15,742 nt of DNA, taken from the NCBI GenBank assembly GCA_036733925.1, contig DAIMZO010000036.1:1-15742 (forward strand). The letters are read 5' to 3'. Each line of letters begins with the position of its first letter. Within the stretch, counting starts at the first letter, position 1. Of the stretch, positions 1 through 5,892 are shown in pieces. A program made the position numbers and the translations under genes. Under the pieces are notes generated by a model. The model had not been told where the DNA came from, did not search any database, and saw only the letters and a program-made list of their open reading frames with translations. Source of the DNA: UBA2897 sp036733925. GTDB taxonomy: Bacteria; Bacillota; Negativicutes; Selenomonadales; Selenomonadaceae.

Positions 1-19
1 CCAACGTGTACGTTTCCAT
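1..19 (-). CDS. tnpB: TnpB N-terminus (cut by window edge)
   Basis: Only the first six codons (METYTL) of tnpB are inside the window. They match the start of the complete tnpB in copy 2. The ATG lies 4 nt after the tnpA stop, with an AGGAAG ribosome site inside the end of tnpA. Whether this copy is intact cannot be judged from here. Confidence 0.75.
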
Positions 20-23
20 GTTC

Positions 24-434
24 TCACTTCCTCTGCGATGTCTTCTGACTCTCGATGTACTGCTTGACGATCTCCAACGGAGCACCGCCGACCGTTGAGA
101 CGAAATAGGAATTCGTCCAGAGTGACGGTATCCTGGTCGTCAAAGAGTGGAATTCCTGACGCAGTATCCGCGATGTCTTGCCCTTGATGGTCTTGACTGC
201 TTTATGGATACCGAACTGCGGGTCAACTTCTAAAAGCAGATGGACATGGTCTGGCATGATTTCCATCTCAATGACCTCGAATGGATATTCCTCAGCAATC
301 TGCTCAACAAGTTCCTTTAGTCTTGTATCTACGCCGTTCACCAGAACTTTGCGGCGATATTTCGGGCAGAACACAACATGATACTTGCAGGAATAGACGA
401 TATTATGGTTGGAGTGATAGATTCGTTTGCTCAT
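24..434 (-). CDS. tnpA: IS200/IS605 family Y1 transposase TnpA (copy 1)
   Basis: A 136-residue single-strand HUH/Y1 transposase, normal length for the family. It cuts and rejoins the element ends as single-stranded DNA, typically on the lagging-strand template, through a 5'-phosphotyrosine. The HUH motif is seen as DHVHLL (His63, His65) and the likely catalytic tyrosine as Tyr126 in the QYIESQ helix, after the family signature NSYFVSTVGG (residues 108-117). The start was set at MSKRIYH because that is where family similarity begins; the frame stays open 22 codons upstream, but that stretch overlaps the promoter and a hairpin. tnpB follows 4 nt after the stop. The gene appears identical to the tnpA of copy 2. 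Confidence 0.93.
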   Translation of the reverse strand: MSKRIYHSNHNIVYSCKYHVVFCPKYRRKVLVNGVDTRLKELVEQIAEEYPFEVIEMEIMPDHVHLLLEVDPQFGIHKAVKTIKGKTSRILRQEFHSLTTRIPSLWTNSYFVSTVGGAPLEIVKQYIESQKTSQRK

Positions 435-440
435 ATTTAT

Positions 441-469
441 ATTATACAACAATATACGATCTATTACAA
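441..469 (-). promoter_or_regulatory. tnpA promoter (copy 1), possibly leaderless
   Basis: On the minus strand, -35 TTGTAA (464-469) and -10 TATAAT (441-446) are separated by 17 bp. Only 6 nt lie between the -10 box and the tnpA ATG at 434, so the transcript would start at or next to the start codon. No Shine-Dalgarno site is present there. Inference: a leaderless tnpA message, which would keep transposase output low. Confidence 0.6.
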
Positions 470-470
470 G

Positions 471-522
471 CATTTCCTTTTGGAAATGGCCCACCTCCAT
501 TGCTTGCGCAAAGTCGGTGGGC
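471..522 (-). repeat. Two hairpins upstream of tnpA (copy 1)
   Basis: Two perfect inverted repeats lie upstream of the tnpA promoter. One has 7-bp arms CATTTCC/GGAAATG with a 4-nt loop (471-488). The other has 7-bp arms GCCCACC (489-495) and GGTGGGC (516-522), enclosing the small palindrome TTGCGCAA. IS200 elements are known to carry stem-loops here that block transcription entering from outside; that role is inferred for this element. Confidence 0.65.
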
Positions 523-533
523 GCGGCTTATAT

Positions 534-554
534 CCCCATACCTGAAGGCAGGGG
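534..554 (-). repeat. IS left-end hairpin (copy 1)
   Basis: The arms CCCC (534-537) and GGGG (551-554), with inner CC/GG pairs around a TGAA loop, form an imperfect hairpin at the outer edge of the element. TnpA of this family binds such subterminal hairpins to recognise the ends. The position 120 nt before tnpA at the limit of the repeated sequence supports the call. Confidence 0.65.
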
Positions 555-573
555 TTTTACGCTGCTTTCTGAT

Positions 574-590
574 AACATGGATTCCATGTT
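574..590. repeat. 17-bp dyad upstream of ung
   Basis: Arms AACATGGA and TCCATGTT surround a single central base, giving an almost perfect palindrome. It lies between the IS end and the likely ung promoter, 23 bp upstream of the -35 box. It could be an operator or the stem of a weak rightward terminator (a T-rich stretch begins about 6 nt later). The sequence does not decide between these. Confidence 0.4.
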
Positions 591-613
591 CCTGCATTTT
601 CTTTTGAAGGACA

Positions 614-642
614 TGGACGCTCGTTTCACGATGGTGTAGAAT
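614..642 (+). promoter_or_regulatory. Probable ung promoter
   Basis: -35 TGGACG (614-619), a 17-bp spacer and -10 TAGAAT (637-642) place a transcription start near 649, followed by an AGAGG ribosome site (656-660 region) and the ung ATG at 667. The -35 box is weak. The IS end is about 60 bp upstream and its tnpA is transcribed away from ung. Confidence 0.45.
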
Positions 643-666
643 AGTAGGGAGAAAAGAGGTTGCAAT

Positions 667-1341
667 ATGGAGATTTTTCATAACGACTGGGCGAAATACC
701 TGAATCCGGAGCTCACAAAACCGTATTACCGGGAGCTCCGGCAGTTTTTGATACAGGAGTACCGGACACAGCGCATCTACCCGGATATGTACGCAATCTT
801 CAACGCACTGCACTATACGAGCTACGAGGACACGAAAGTCGTGATCCTCGGGCAGGATCCGTATCACGGGCCGGGGCAGGCGCATGGGCTCTCGTTCTCG
901 GTGCTGCCGGGTGTCCCGGCGCCGCCAAGCCTGCAGAACATCTTCAAGGAGCTGCACGATGACCTCGGCTGCAAGATCCCGAACAATGGATGCCTGAAGC
1001 CGTGGGCCGAGCAGGGCGTGCTGCTCTTGAACACGGTGCTGACCGTGCGCGAACATCACGCGAACTCGCATCACGGGCACGGCTGGGAAATCTTCACGGA
1101 CCGCATCATCGAACTGCTCAACGCGCGCGAGAAACCGATGGCCTTCATCCTGTGGGGCACGCCGGCGCGCCGCAAGAAAGCCATGATCACGAATCCCGCG
1201 CACTACATCGTCGAATCACCGCACCCGAGCCCGCTCTCCGCGAACCGCGGCTTCTTCGGCAGCCATCCATTCTCGAAAGTCAATGACTTCCTGAAACACA
1301 CCGGCCAGACCCCTATCGATTGGCAGATTCCAGATCTTTAA
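667..1341 (+). CDS. ung: Uracil-DNA glycosylase, family 1
   Basis: A 224-residue enzyme, the usual length of family-1 UDG, that removes uracil from DNA after cytosine deamination or dUTP misincorporation and so starts base-excision repair. The water-activating loop GQDPYH (residues 62-67) carries the catalytic Asp64; LLLN (119-122) gives the uracil-reading Asn122; HPSPLSA (186-192) carries His186 and the minor-groove Leu190. All key residues are present. The ATG follows AGAGG at 7-nt spacing. The gene stands alone between an IS end and a tRNA gene, probably with its own promoter. No convincing rightward terminator follows; the hairpin at 1383-1415 lacks a T-tract on this strand. Confidence 0.97.
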   Translation: MEIFHNDWAKYLNPELTKPYYRELRQFLIQEYRTQRIYPDMYAIFNALHYTSYEDTKVVILGQDPYHGPGQAHGLSFSVLPGVPAPPSLQNIFKELHDDLGCKIPNNGCLKPWAEQGVLLLNTVLTVREHHANSHHGHGWEIFTDRIIELLNAREKPMAFILWGTPARRKKAMITNPAHYIVESPHPSPLSANRGFFGSHPFSKVNDFLKHTGQTPIDWQIPDL

Positions 1342-1382
1342 CCTCTGTAGCAAACGATTTTATGGACATGTTTGATAAAAAT

Positions 1383-1415
1383 ACCACTTTTCGTGAAAAA
1401 TTTTCAAAAAGTGGT
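1383..1415 (-). terminator. Long hairpin with T-tract on the minus strand, abutting the tRNA promoter
   Basis: Nine-base arms ACCACTTTT (1383-1391) and AAAAGTGGT (1407-1415) enclose a second stem TGAAAA/TTTTCA (1394-1399, 1401-1406). Read leftward it is followed by ATTTTTATC, as in an intrinsic terminator; read rightward no T-tract follows. Its last base is the first base of the tRNA -35 box. It may stop leftward transcription heading into ung, or act as a protein-binding dyad at the promoter. Confidence 0.5.
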
Positions 1416-1443
1416 TGACAGGTACCGCCTCGTCCGCTATAAT
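1415..1443 (+). promoter_or_regulatory. Consensus promoter of tRNA-Thr
   Basis: TTGACA (1415-1420), a 17-bp spacer and TATAAT (1438-1443) match the sigma-70/sigma-A consensus at all twelve positions, as expected for a stable-RNA gene. The predicted start near 1450 leaves a roughly 30-nt leader holding a small hairpin, GTTGC-GAGA-GCGAC (1455-1468), that RNase P would remove. Confidence 0.9.
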
Positions 1444-1479
1444 AATTTTTGTCAGTTGCGAGAGCGACGAACAAAAGAT

Positions 1480-1555
1480 GCTGATTTAGCTCAGTTGGTA
1501 GAGCAGCTCATTCGTAATGAGCAGGTCGTAGGTTCAAGTCCTATAATCAGCTCCA
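1480..1555 (+). tRNA. tRNA-Thr, anticodon CGU
   Basis: A complete 76-nt cloverleaf: acceptor GCTGATT pairs with AATCAGC; D arm GCTC/GAGC; anticodon stem GCTCA/TGAGC with loop TTCGTAA (anticodon CGT in DNA, reading ACG); T arm GTAGG/CCTAT with loop TTCAAGT; discriminator T, then an encoded CCA. The layout closely resembles bacterial tRNA-Thr(CGU). It is a single-gene unit with a consensus promoter and its own terminator. No insertion or integrase gene sits at its 3' end. Confidence 0.96.
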
Positions 1556-1566
1556 TAAGCACAGAC

Positions 1567-1595
1567 AAGGCTTCCAGAATCTGGTAGCCTTTTTT
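1567..1595 (+). terminator. Intrinsic terminator of tRNA-Thr
   Basis: Arms AAGGCT (1567-1572) and AGCCTT (1586-1591), extended inside by CCAG/CTGG around an AAT loop, are followed by a T-tract ending at 1595. It begins 12 nt after the tRNA CCA end. Confidence 0.85.
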
Positions 1596-1620
1596 GTTGC
1601 ATAAAATCGGCAAAGAAAAA

Positions 1621-1643
1621 GGAAGCCTTATCCTTCGGCTTCC
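1621..1643 (-). terminator. Intrinsic terminator of the yaaR-rsmI operon
   Basis: On the minus strand, arms GGAAGCC (1637-1643) and GGCTTCC (1621-1627) enclose a 9-nt loop and are followed by TTTTTC. The rsmI stop codon (1628-1630) lies inside the loop, so coding sequence and terminator overlap. It faces the tRNA terminator across about 25 nt. Confidence 0.85.
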
Positions 1644-2485
1644 AGCACCATCTGATAGATTTCCCTGCGGCTGCAGCCGCAGGCTTTCGCGGCCTGGCGC
1701 ATGGCTTCTTTTTTCGGCAGGCCCTGCGCAAGGCAGCTCTGATAGCAGGCCAGAGGATTCTGCGTCTGCTCCTGCGCTTCTTTTTCTTCCGTTTCCGACG
1801 TCCCCGCGATGACGATGACGTATTCACCGCGCGGGGCGTTTTCTTCATAATGCGCGAGCAAACTGCCGAGCGTGCCGCGCTGGAACTCCTCGAATTTCTT
1901 CGTGAGCTCGCGCCCGAGCGCCGCCTCTCGCTCGGCGCCAAGCACGTCCGCGAGCAGGCGCAGCGTCCCTTTCAGGTGATGCGGCGCCTCGTAGAAGATC
2001 AAGGTGTCCGGGCGGTTCTTCACCTCCGCGACGATCTCGCGCTGCTTCTTCGCGGTCTTCGGCAGGAAGCCGAGGAACGTGAACCGCGTCGTATCGAGTC
2101 CTGAGCAGATCAGTGCCGAGAGGCCCGCGTTCGCGCCGGGCAGCGGTGAGACGCGGATGCCCGCCTCGATGGCGAGCTTCGCGAGATGCGCGCCGGGGTC
2201 GCAGATGCCGGGCAGGCCCGCGTCGCTAACGCAGAGCAGATTCTCGCCGGTCTTCAGGTACTCGATGAGCTCCGGCCCCTTCTCGAACTTGTTGTGCTCA
2301 TGATAGCTCGTCAAGCGCGTGTGCAGGTCGAAATGCGTGAGCAGCTGCCGCGTATGCCGCGTGTCCTCCGCCGCGATCAAATTCACCTCGCCCATCAGCC
2401 GCACGGCGCGGTAGGTCATGTCCTCGAGGTTCCCGATCGGCGTCGCGCATAGATAGAGTGTCCCATAGGCCGGGTCTGTCTTCAT
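1628..2485 (-). CDS. rsmI: 16S rRNA (cytidine1402-2'-O)-methyltransferase RsmI
   Basis: A 285-residue SAM-dependent methyltransferase of the tetrapyrrole-methylase fold. It 2'-O-methylates C1402 in the decoding centre of 16S rRNA, in the small ribosomal subunit. Family signatures in order: LYLCATPIGNLEDMTYRA (10-27), AAEDTR (38-43), VSDAGLPGICDPG (86-98, the SAM-site loop), PLPGANAGLSAL (114-125) and TFLGFLP (136-142). The usual GTPxISDPG stretch reads GLPGICDPG, a mild variation. The ATG overlaps the trmN6 stop by 4 nt (ATGA), with GACAGGAA just before it, so the two are translationally coupled. It is the last gene of the operon, and its stop codon sits inside the terminator hairpin. Confidence 0.96.
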   Translation of the reverse strand: MKTDPAYGTLYLCATPIGNLEDMTYRAVRLMGEVNLIAAEDTRHTRQLLTHFDLHTRLTSYHEHNKFEKGPELIEYLKTGENLLCVSDAGLPGICDPGAHLAKLAIEAGIRVSPLPGANAGLSALICSGLDTTRFTFLGFLPKTAKKQREIVAEVKNRPDTLIFYEAPHHLKGTLRLLADVLGAEREAALGRELTKKFEEFQRGTLGSLLAHYEENAPRGEYVIVIAGTSETEEKEAQEQTQNPLACYQSCLAQGLPKKEAMRQAAKACGCSRREIYQMVLEAEG

Positions 2486-3243
2486 TTCCTGTCCTCACTT
2501 TCCTCGGCGTCCCCATAGATCCGCCGGATTTCCGCTGTGTATCCGCCGTCCGGCTCGTGCACGACGAGCGGCGGCAGCACCTTCAGCCCGCCCGGCGCCG
2601 CGCCGACGACGGCCTCGATCAGCATCATGTTCGGCGCCTTGCCCTCCTTCGGCTGCACCATCTGCAGCCGTTTCGGCTCCATCTGGTGCCGGTGCATCGT
2701 CTCGATGATCTCGGCCAGCCGCTCGGGCAGATGCACCATCGCAAAATGACCGCCGAAACGCAGGGCATAGCGCGCGGCGGTCACCACATCCTCGAGCGTC
2801 GCCGTGAACTCATGGCGCGCCCGCGCGACCCCGTGGATCTTATTGGCCTGCCCGTGTGCGACCGGACGGTACGGCGGGTTCGCGAGCACCCAATCGAACG
2901 ATTCCGGCGCATAGAGCGCACGGATGGAACGGTAGTCGCCCTGCCTCACCGCGATCTGATCCTCGAGCTCATTCATGCGCACGTTGCGCGCCGCGAGCTC
3001 CGCCATGACGGGGCGCAGCTCGACCGCGGAGATAGGCCCGGCGACGTCTGCAATCAGCAGCGGGATGACGCCGGTCCCCGTTCCGAGGTCGAGCACCCGA
3101 TCCCGCTTGTGGAAGGCCGGGAAATGCGCGAGCAGCACGGCGTCGAGGGAAAAGCAGAATTCCTCCGTATTCTGGATGATCCGCCGACCCTTGTGCATGA
3201 GGTCGTCGAGGCGCTCGTGTTCCCGGAGCTCCGCCGGTCTCAA
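2482..3243 (-). CDS. trmN6: tRNA1(Val) (adenine37-N6)-methyltransferase-like (YabB/TrmN6 family)
   Basis: A 253-residue Rossmann-fold methyltransferase. SAM motif I is VLDLGTGTGVIPLL (50-63) and the N6-adenine catalytic motif is ANPPY (121-125) after DWVL. The N-terminal stretch with FCFSLDAVLLAHF (29-41) is typical of YabB/TrmN6 proteins that methylate A37 of tRNA. The substrate is taken from the family and operon position, so the exact tRNA is an inference. The start is TTG at 3243: it overlaps the ricT stop as TTGA and follows GGGAGG at 7-nt spacing, much better than the ATG at codon 16. B. subtilis has yabA before this gene and yazA after it; both are missing here. Confidence 0.88.
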   Translation of the reverse strand: MRPAELREHERLDDLMHKGRRIIQNTEEFCFSLDAVLLAHFPAFHKRDRVLDLGTGTGVIPLLIADVAGPISAVELRPVMAELAARNVRMNELEDQIAVRQGDYRSIRALYAPESFDWVLANPPYRPVAHGQANKIHGVARARHEFTATLEDVVTAARYALRFGGHFAMVHLPERLAEIIETMHRHQMEPKRLQMVQPKEGKAPNMMLIEAVVGAAPGGLKVLPPLVVHEPDGGYTAEIRRIYGDAEESEDRK

Positions 3244-4334
3244 TCCCGAGCCTCCCGCGTGCTGTCCGGTGCCGTGTTCTGCCGGCGGCTGCCGCGGTGC
3301 GAGGACGCATTGCGGCGGTCTTTGCGCTCATGGCCGGAGCGGCCCTCGCGGCGCGGACGGCGTTTCGCGTTCCTATGCTCCTCCTCGCGGCCGCCGTTCT
3401 CATGCGGCTTGCGCGGACGGCGCTCCTTATGGGCCCGCAGCTCGCGGCGCTTGCCGCTATGTTCCTTGCGCTCGCGCCGATCTTTCTTCTCTTTGTCCGC
3501 AGGCGCCTCAGCGGCCGACGGTTCCTGCAGATTGTCCCAGCCTTCCACCACGGTCTGGTTGTTGTCGAGCAGGATGGTCGCGGTATGCCGCTGCGCGTTC
3601 ACGGCGATGACCTTGCCGTCACCGCCCGACGTCCCGACGCGGCTGCCCTGCTCCGGCTCCTGCACCTTTTTCTTCTGCGGGCAGCTGCCGCCATTGCAAT
3701 AGCAGCCGCTCTCGTATTTCAGGCAGCACATCAGCCGCCCGCAGATGCCCGAGATCTTCGTCGGGTTCAACGAGAGGTTCTGCTCCTTTGCCATGTGGAT
3801 GGAGACCGGCACGAATTCCTCGAGGAACGACGCACAGCAGAGCGGCCGCCCGCAGCAGCCGATGCCGCCGACAATCTTCGCCTCGTCGCGCACGCCGATC
3901 TGCCGCAGCTCGATGCGCGTGCGGAACACGGACGCGAGATCCTTGACGAGCTCGCGGAAATCCACGCGCCCATCTGCCGTGAAGTAGAAGATGATCTTGC
4001 TCATGTCGAACGTGTACTCGACGCCGACGAGCTTCATCTCGAGGCCGTGCTCGGCAATCTTCTTCTTGCCGATGACAAAGGCGTCCTTCGCCTTCTGCTT
4101 GTTCTCCTCGACGCGTTCGAGGTCGGACGCGTTCGCCAGACGGTGCACGACCTTCAGGGGCTCCTCGAGCTCCGTCTCGTCGACCTCGCGCGGCCCGATG
4201 ACGACCGTGCCGCATTCCATGCCGCGCGGCGTCTCGACGATGACTTTATCGCCGATCTCGATCTCGAGCGTCCCCGGCTTGTACGAATATATTTTTCCCG
4301 CCCGCTTCAAGCGGACGCCAACCACTGTAACCAA
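3240..4334 (-). CDS. ricT: PSP1/YaaT family protein RicT with a long basic C-terminal tail
   Basis: A 364-residue RicT/YaaT (PSP1) protein. In Bacillus it joins RicA and RicF in a complex carrying [4Fe-4S] clusters that assists RNase Y in mRNA maturation. The core ends in a dense cysteine region, with Cys at 160, 161, 166, 167, 198, 203, 204, 211, 213 and 218 (GCCGRPLCC, then ICGRLMCC), followed by a KOW-like stretch (about 230-268). About 90 further residues (271-364), almost all Arg, Lys, His, Glu, Gly and Ser, are extra: the B. subtilis protein is about 275 residues. The TTG start at 4334 follows GGAGG at 6-nt spacing, 22 nt after holB; the frame opens further upstream but would then overlap holB with no ribosome site. 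ricA and ricF are not in the window. Confidence 0.9.
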   Translation of the reverse strand: MVTVVGVRLKRAGKIYSYKPGTLEIEIGDKVIVETPRGMECGTVVIGPREVDETELEEPLKVVHRLANASDLERVEENKQKAKDAFVIGKKKIAEHGLEMKLVGVEYTFDMSKIIFYFTADGRVDFRELVKDLASVFRTRIELRQIGVRDEAKIVGGIGCCGRPLCCASFLEEFVPVSIHMAKEQNLSLNPTKISGICGRLMCCLKYESGCYCNGGSCPQKKKVQEPEQGSRVGTSGGDGKVIAVNAQRHTATILLDNNQTVVEGWDNLQEPSAAEAPADKEKKDRRERKEHSGKRRELRAHKERRPRKPHENGGREEEHRNAKRRPRREGRSGHERKDRRNASSHRGSRRQNTAPDSTREARD

Positions 4335-4356
4335 ACTATACCTCCAGAATCTATCG

Positions 4357-5373
4357 TCATGCGCCCCGCCGCAGGATTGCGCGGGCACGGATCAGGAATC
4401 CCTCTGTCTGCAATTTCAGGCTGACATTCGCGCGGAACCGCCGATCCATCTCATGCACTTCCTCGAGCAACGCGTGCACGCGCGGAAGCCCGAACGCATC
4501 GAGCATCCCGAGCAGCTCGCTGCGCTTCTCCGGGTGATAGACGAGCGGGCTCCCGCCGTCCTCGTAGAGCACGAGCATATCGCGCAGGAACATCGTCAGG
4601 AAGGAGAACCATTCCGCGAGCGCCTCGCGCGGCATATCCTCCATCGCCTTCGCACGACGCCAGAGCGCGGGCATATCCATGCGCGGCAGCTCCCGCAGGA
4701 AGGCGCGGACGTCCTCCTGACGGTTGAGCCCGCCGTCCTCGTGCAGGCGCACAGCACGCCCGAGACTGCCGTCCGCGAGGCTCGCGAGCTCGCGGATCTC
4801 GGTCTCCTCGACGCCTCGCGCGCAGAGGGCTTTCTCGAGCGCCTCGCGCAGGATCCCGCCGAAGCGGATTGGCATGCAGCGTGAGCGGATAGTGTCGAGC
4901 AGGGCACTCTCCGCGCTCGTCACGAGGATGAAGGTCACGGCTCCCGCCGGTTCCTCGAGCGTCTTCAGCAACGAGTTCTCTGCCTGCTCATTCATGCAGT
5001 CCGCATCGTCGATGACGATGACGCGGCGGTCGCCGAACACGATCGTGCCCGAGGCCTTCGCCTGCATCTCGCGGATCGTCTCGATGCGGATCTGGCGCGT
5101 GCCTTTGCCGCGCTGTTCCGGCTCGATGACGTGGAACTCCGGATGCGCGCCGCGCTGCATGGCCCGGCAGGCCTCGCAATGCCCGCAAGGCACGCCCTTC
5201 TTCTCGAAGCAGAGCATGGCCATGGCGAACGCCTCCGCCATCTTCCGCTTGCCGACGCCCTCCGGCCCGGTAAAGAGCAGGGCGTGCGGCACGCGGTCCT
5301 CGCGGATCATGCGCGCGAGCTCCGCCTTCACCGTCTCATGCCCGTAAATCGTTTCATCCATATCCATCGGCAT
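4357..5373 (-). CDS. holB: DNA polymerase III delta' subunit
   Basis: A 338-residue clamp-loader subunit of the AAA+ fold that helps load the sliding clamp during replication. It has a Walker-A-like GPEGVGKRK (36-44), a four-cysteine zinc module (Cys55, 63, 66, 69), the IDDADCMN segment (121-128), LLKTLEEP (135-142) and the SRC motif (164-166) that contacts the neighbouring ATPase. Arg in place of Thr/Ser in the P-loop suits delta', which does not hydrolyse ATP. The ATG is 3 nt after the yaaR stop (TGAGCGATG) with only a weak ribosome site, suggesting re-initiation; ATGs at codons 3 and 5 are alternatives. Its position between yaaR and ricT is the classical Firmicute order. Confidence 0.94.
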   Translation of the reverse strand: MPMDMDETIYGHETVKAELARMIREDRVPHALLFTGPEGVGKRKMAEAFAMAMLCFEKKGVPCGHCEACRAMQRGAHPEFHVIEPEQRGKGTRQIRIETIREMQAKASGTIVFGDRRVIVIDDADCMNEQAENSLLKTLEEPAGAVTFILVTSAESALLDTIRSRCMPIRFGGILREALEKALCARGVEETEIRELASLADGSLGRAVRLHEDGGLNRQEDVRAFLRELPRMDMPALWRRAKAMEDMPREALAEWFSFLTMFLRDMLVLYEDGGSPLVYHPEKRSELLGMLDAFGLPRVHALLEEVHEMDRRFRANVSLKLQTEGFLIRARAILRRGA

Positions 5374-5376
5374 CGC

Positions 5377-5829
5377 TCACATATAGAGATCGACGAGCAT
5401 GCCGCGGATGGCATCGTGGCTCGCGATGATGTCGAGCTGCTCTGCCTGCCCGAGGCGGATTTTCTCCGCCATGTCCTCGAGTTTCTTGTCGATCTTGCGC
5501 ACGGTCGTGTAGACCTTCTGCCGGCCCATGCGATCCCAGCCAGCCTGGCTGTGGAGCTCGTACATCTGCCCGACCGCCTCGCCGATGAAGTTCTTGACGA
5601 GCGTGCGGTAGTCCTTGAGCTCGTCGTAGGTCGGCGTGCGCGAGAGCTTCGCCCCCTGCTCATCGATCTGCTGCAGGAGCTTGTCGAGCTGCTCGTGAGA
5701 CAGCGTCTTCTGCTCATCGGCAAGCGCGGTCGAAAAGTCCGTGTCTGTGCTCTCGACATCCGTGTTATGGTCGCGCACGTGGGAGATGGAAGCCCCCTGC
5801 GGCGTCATATTGTCGATCTTGACTGGCAT
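5377..5829 (-). CDS. yaaR: DUF327 family protein (YaaR-like)
   Basis: A 150-residue, soluble, mostly helical protein of the YaaR/DUF327 family, whose function is not well defined. The identification rests on size, on the region from about residue 43 to the end (LSHEQLDKLLQQID, then YDELKDYRTLVKNFIGEA) and on its place directly before holB. The first 40 residues look disordered and the rest is rich in Leu, Glu and Lys and may form coiled coils. No signal peptide or membrane segment is seen. The ATG follows AGGCAGGG at 6-nt spacing. It is the first gene of the operon. In B. subtilis tmk and yaaQ precede it; here a SNF2 helicase gene does. Confidence 0.87.
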   Translation of the reverse strand: MPVKIDNMTPQGASISHVRDHNTDVESTDTDFSTALADEQKTLSHEQLDKLLQQIDEQGAKLSRTPTYDELKDYRTLVKNFIGEAVGQMYELHSQAGWDRMGRQKVYTTVRKIDKKLEDMAEKIRLGQAEQLDIIASHDAIRGMLVDLYM

Positions 5830-5853
5830 AGGATTCCCTGCCTTTCTGTCTGC

Positions 5854-5882
5854 ATTATACCTTTATACGAGAAAATCCGCAA
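5854..5882 (-). promoter_or_regulatory. Probable promoter of the yaaR-holB-ricT-trmN6-rsmI operon
   Basis: On the minus strand, -10 TATAAT (5854-5859) is perfect, with TTGCGG (5877-5882) 17 bp upstream. The start would be near 5847, leaving a leader of about 18 nt before yaaR. The box lies in the 63-nt gap after the SNF2 gene, where I see no strong terminator, so read-through from that gene is also possible. Confidence 0.65.
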
Positions 5883-5892
5883 GAAAAAGCCA

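Larger units (their letters stand above)
1..554 (-). mobile_element. IS200/IS605-type element, copy 1 (partial, tnpA side)
   Basis: This is the tnpA half of an IS605-type element cut by the left window edge. It holds the first codons of tnpB (start codon at 17-19), the whole tnpA gene, its promoter and the left-end (LE) hairpin. The segment appears identical to 15189-15742, in the same orientation. The element tip is near 554: the match can be followed only to the last base of the window, so it might run a few bases further. The AT-rich stretch before tnpA differs from the GC-rich chromosome around it. No target duplication is expected for this single-strand transposon family. Confidence 0.9.

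Noticed and set aside
1372..1587. A 71-codon open frame across the tRNA-Thr gene
   Set aside because: It runs through the tRNA promoter and the tRNA itself; the tRNA explains the sequence fully.
1480..1600. tRNA-Thr 3' end as an attachment site for an integrated element
   Set aside because: No integrase, no repeated tRNA end nearby, and the next genes are the conserved operon.
4357..5373. Loss of Thr/Ser in the HolB P-loop as a sign of a broken gene
   Set aside because: The delta' subunit does not hydrolyse ATP and such changes are usual; the zinc module and SRC motif are intact.
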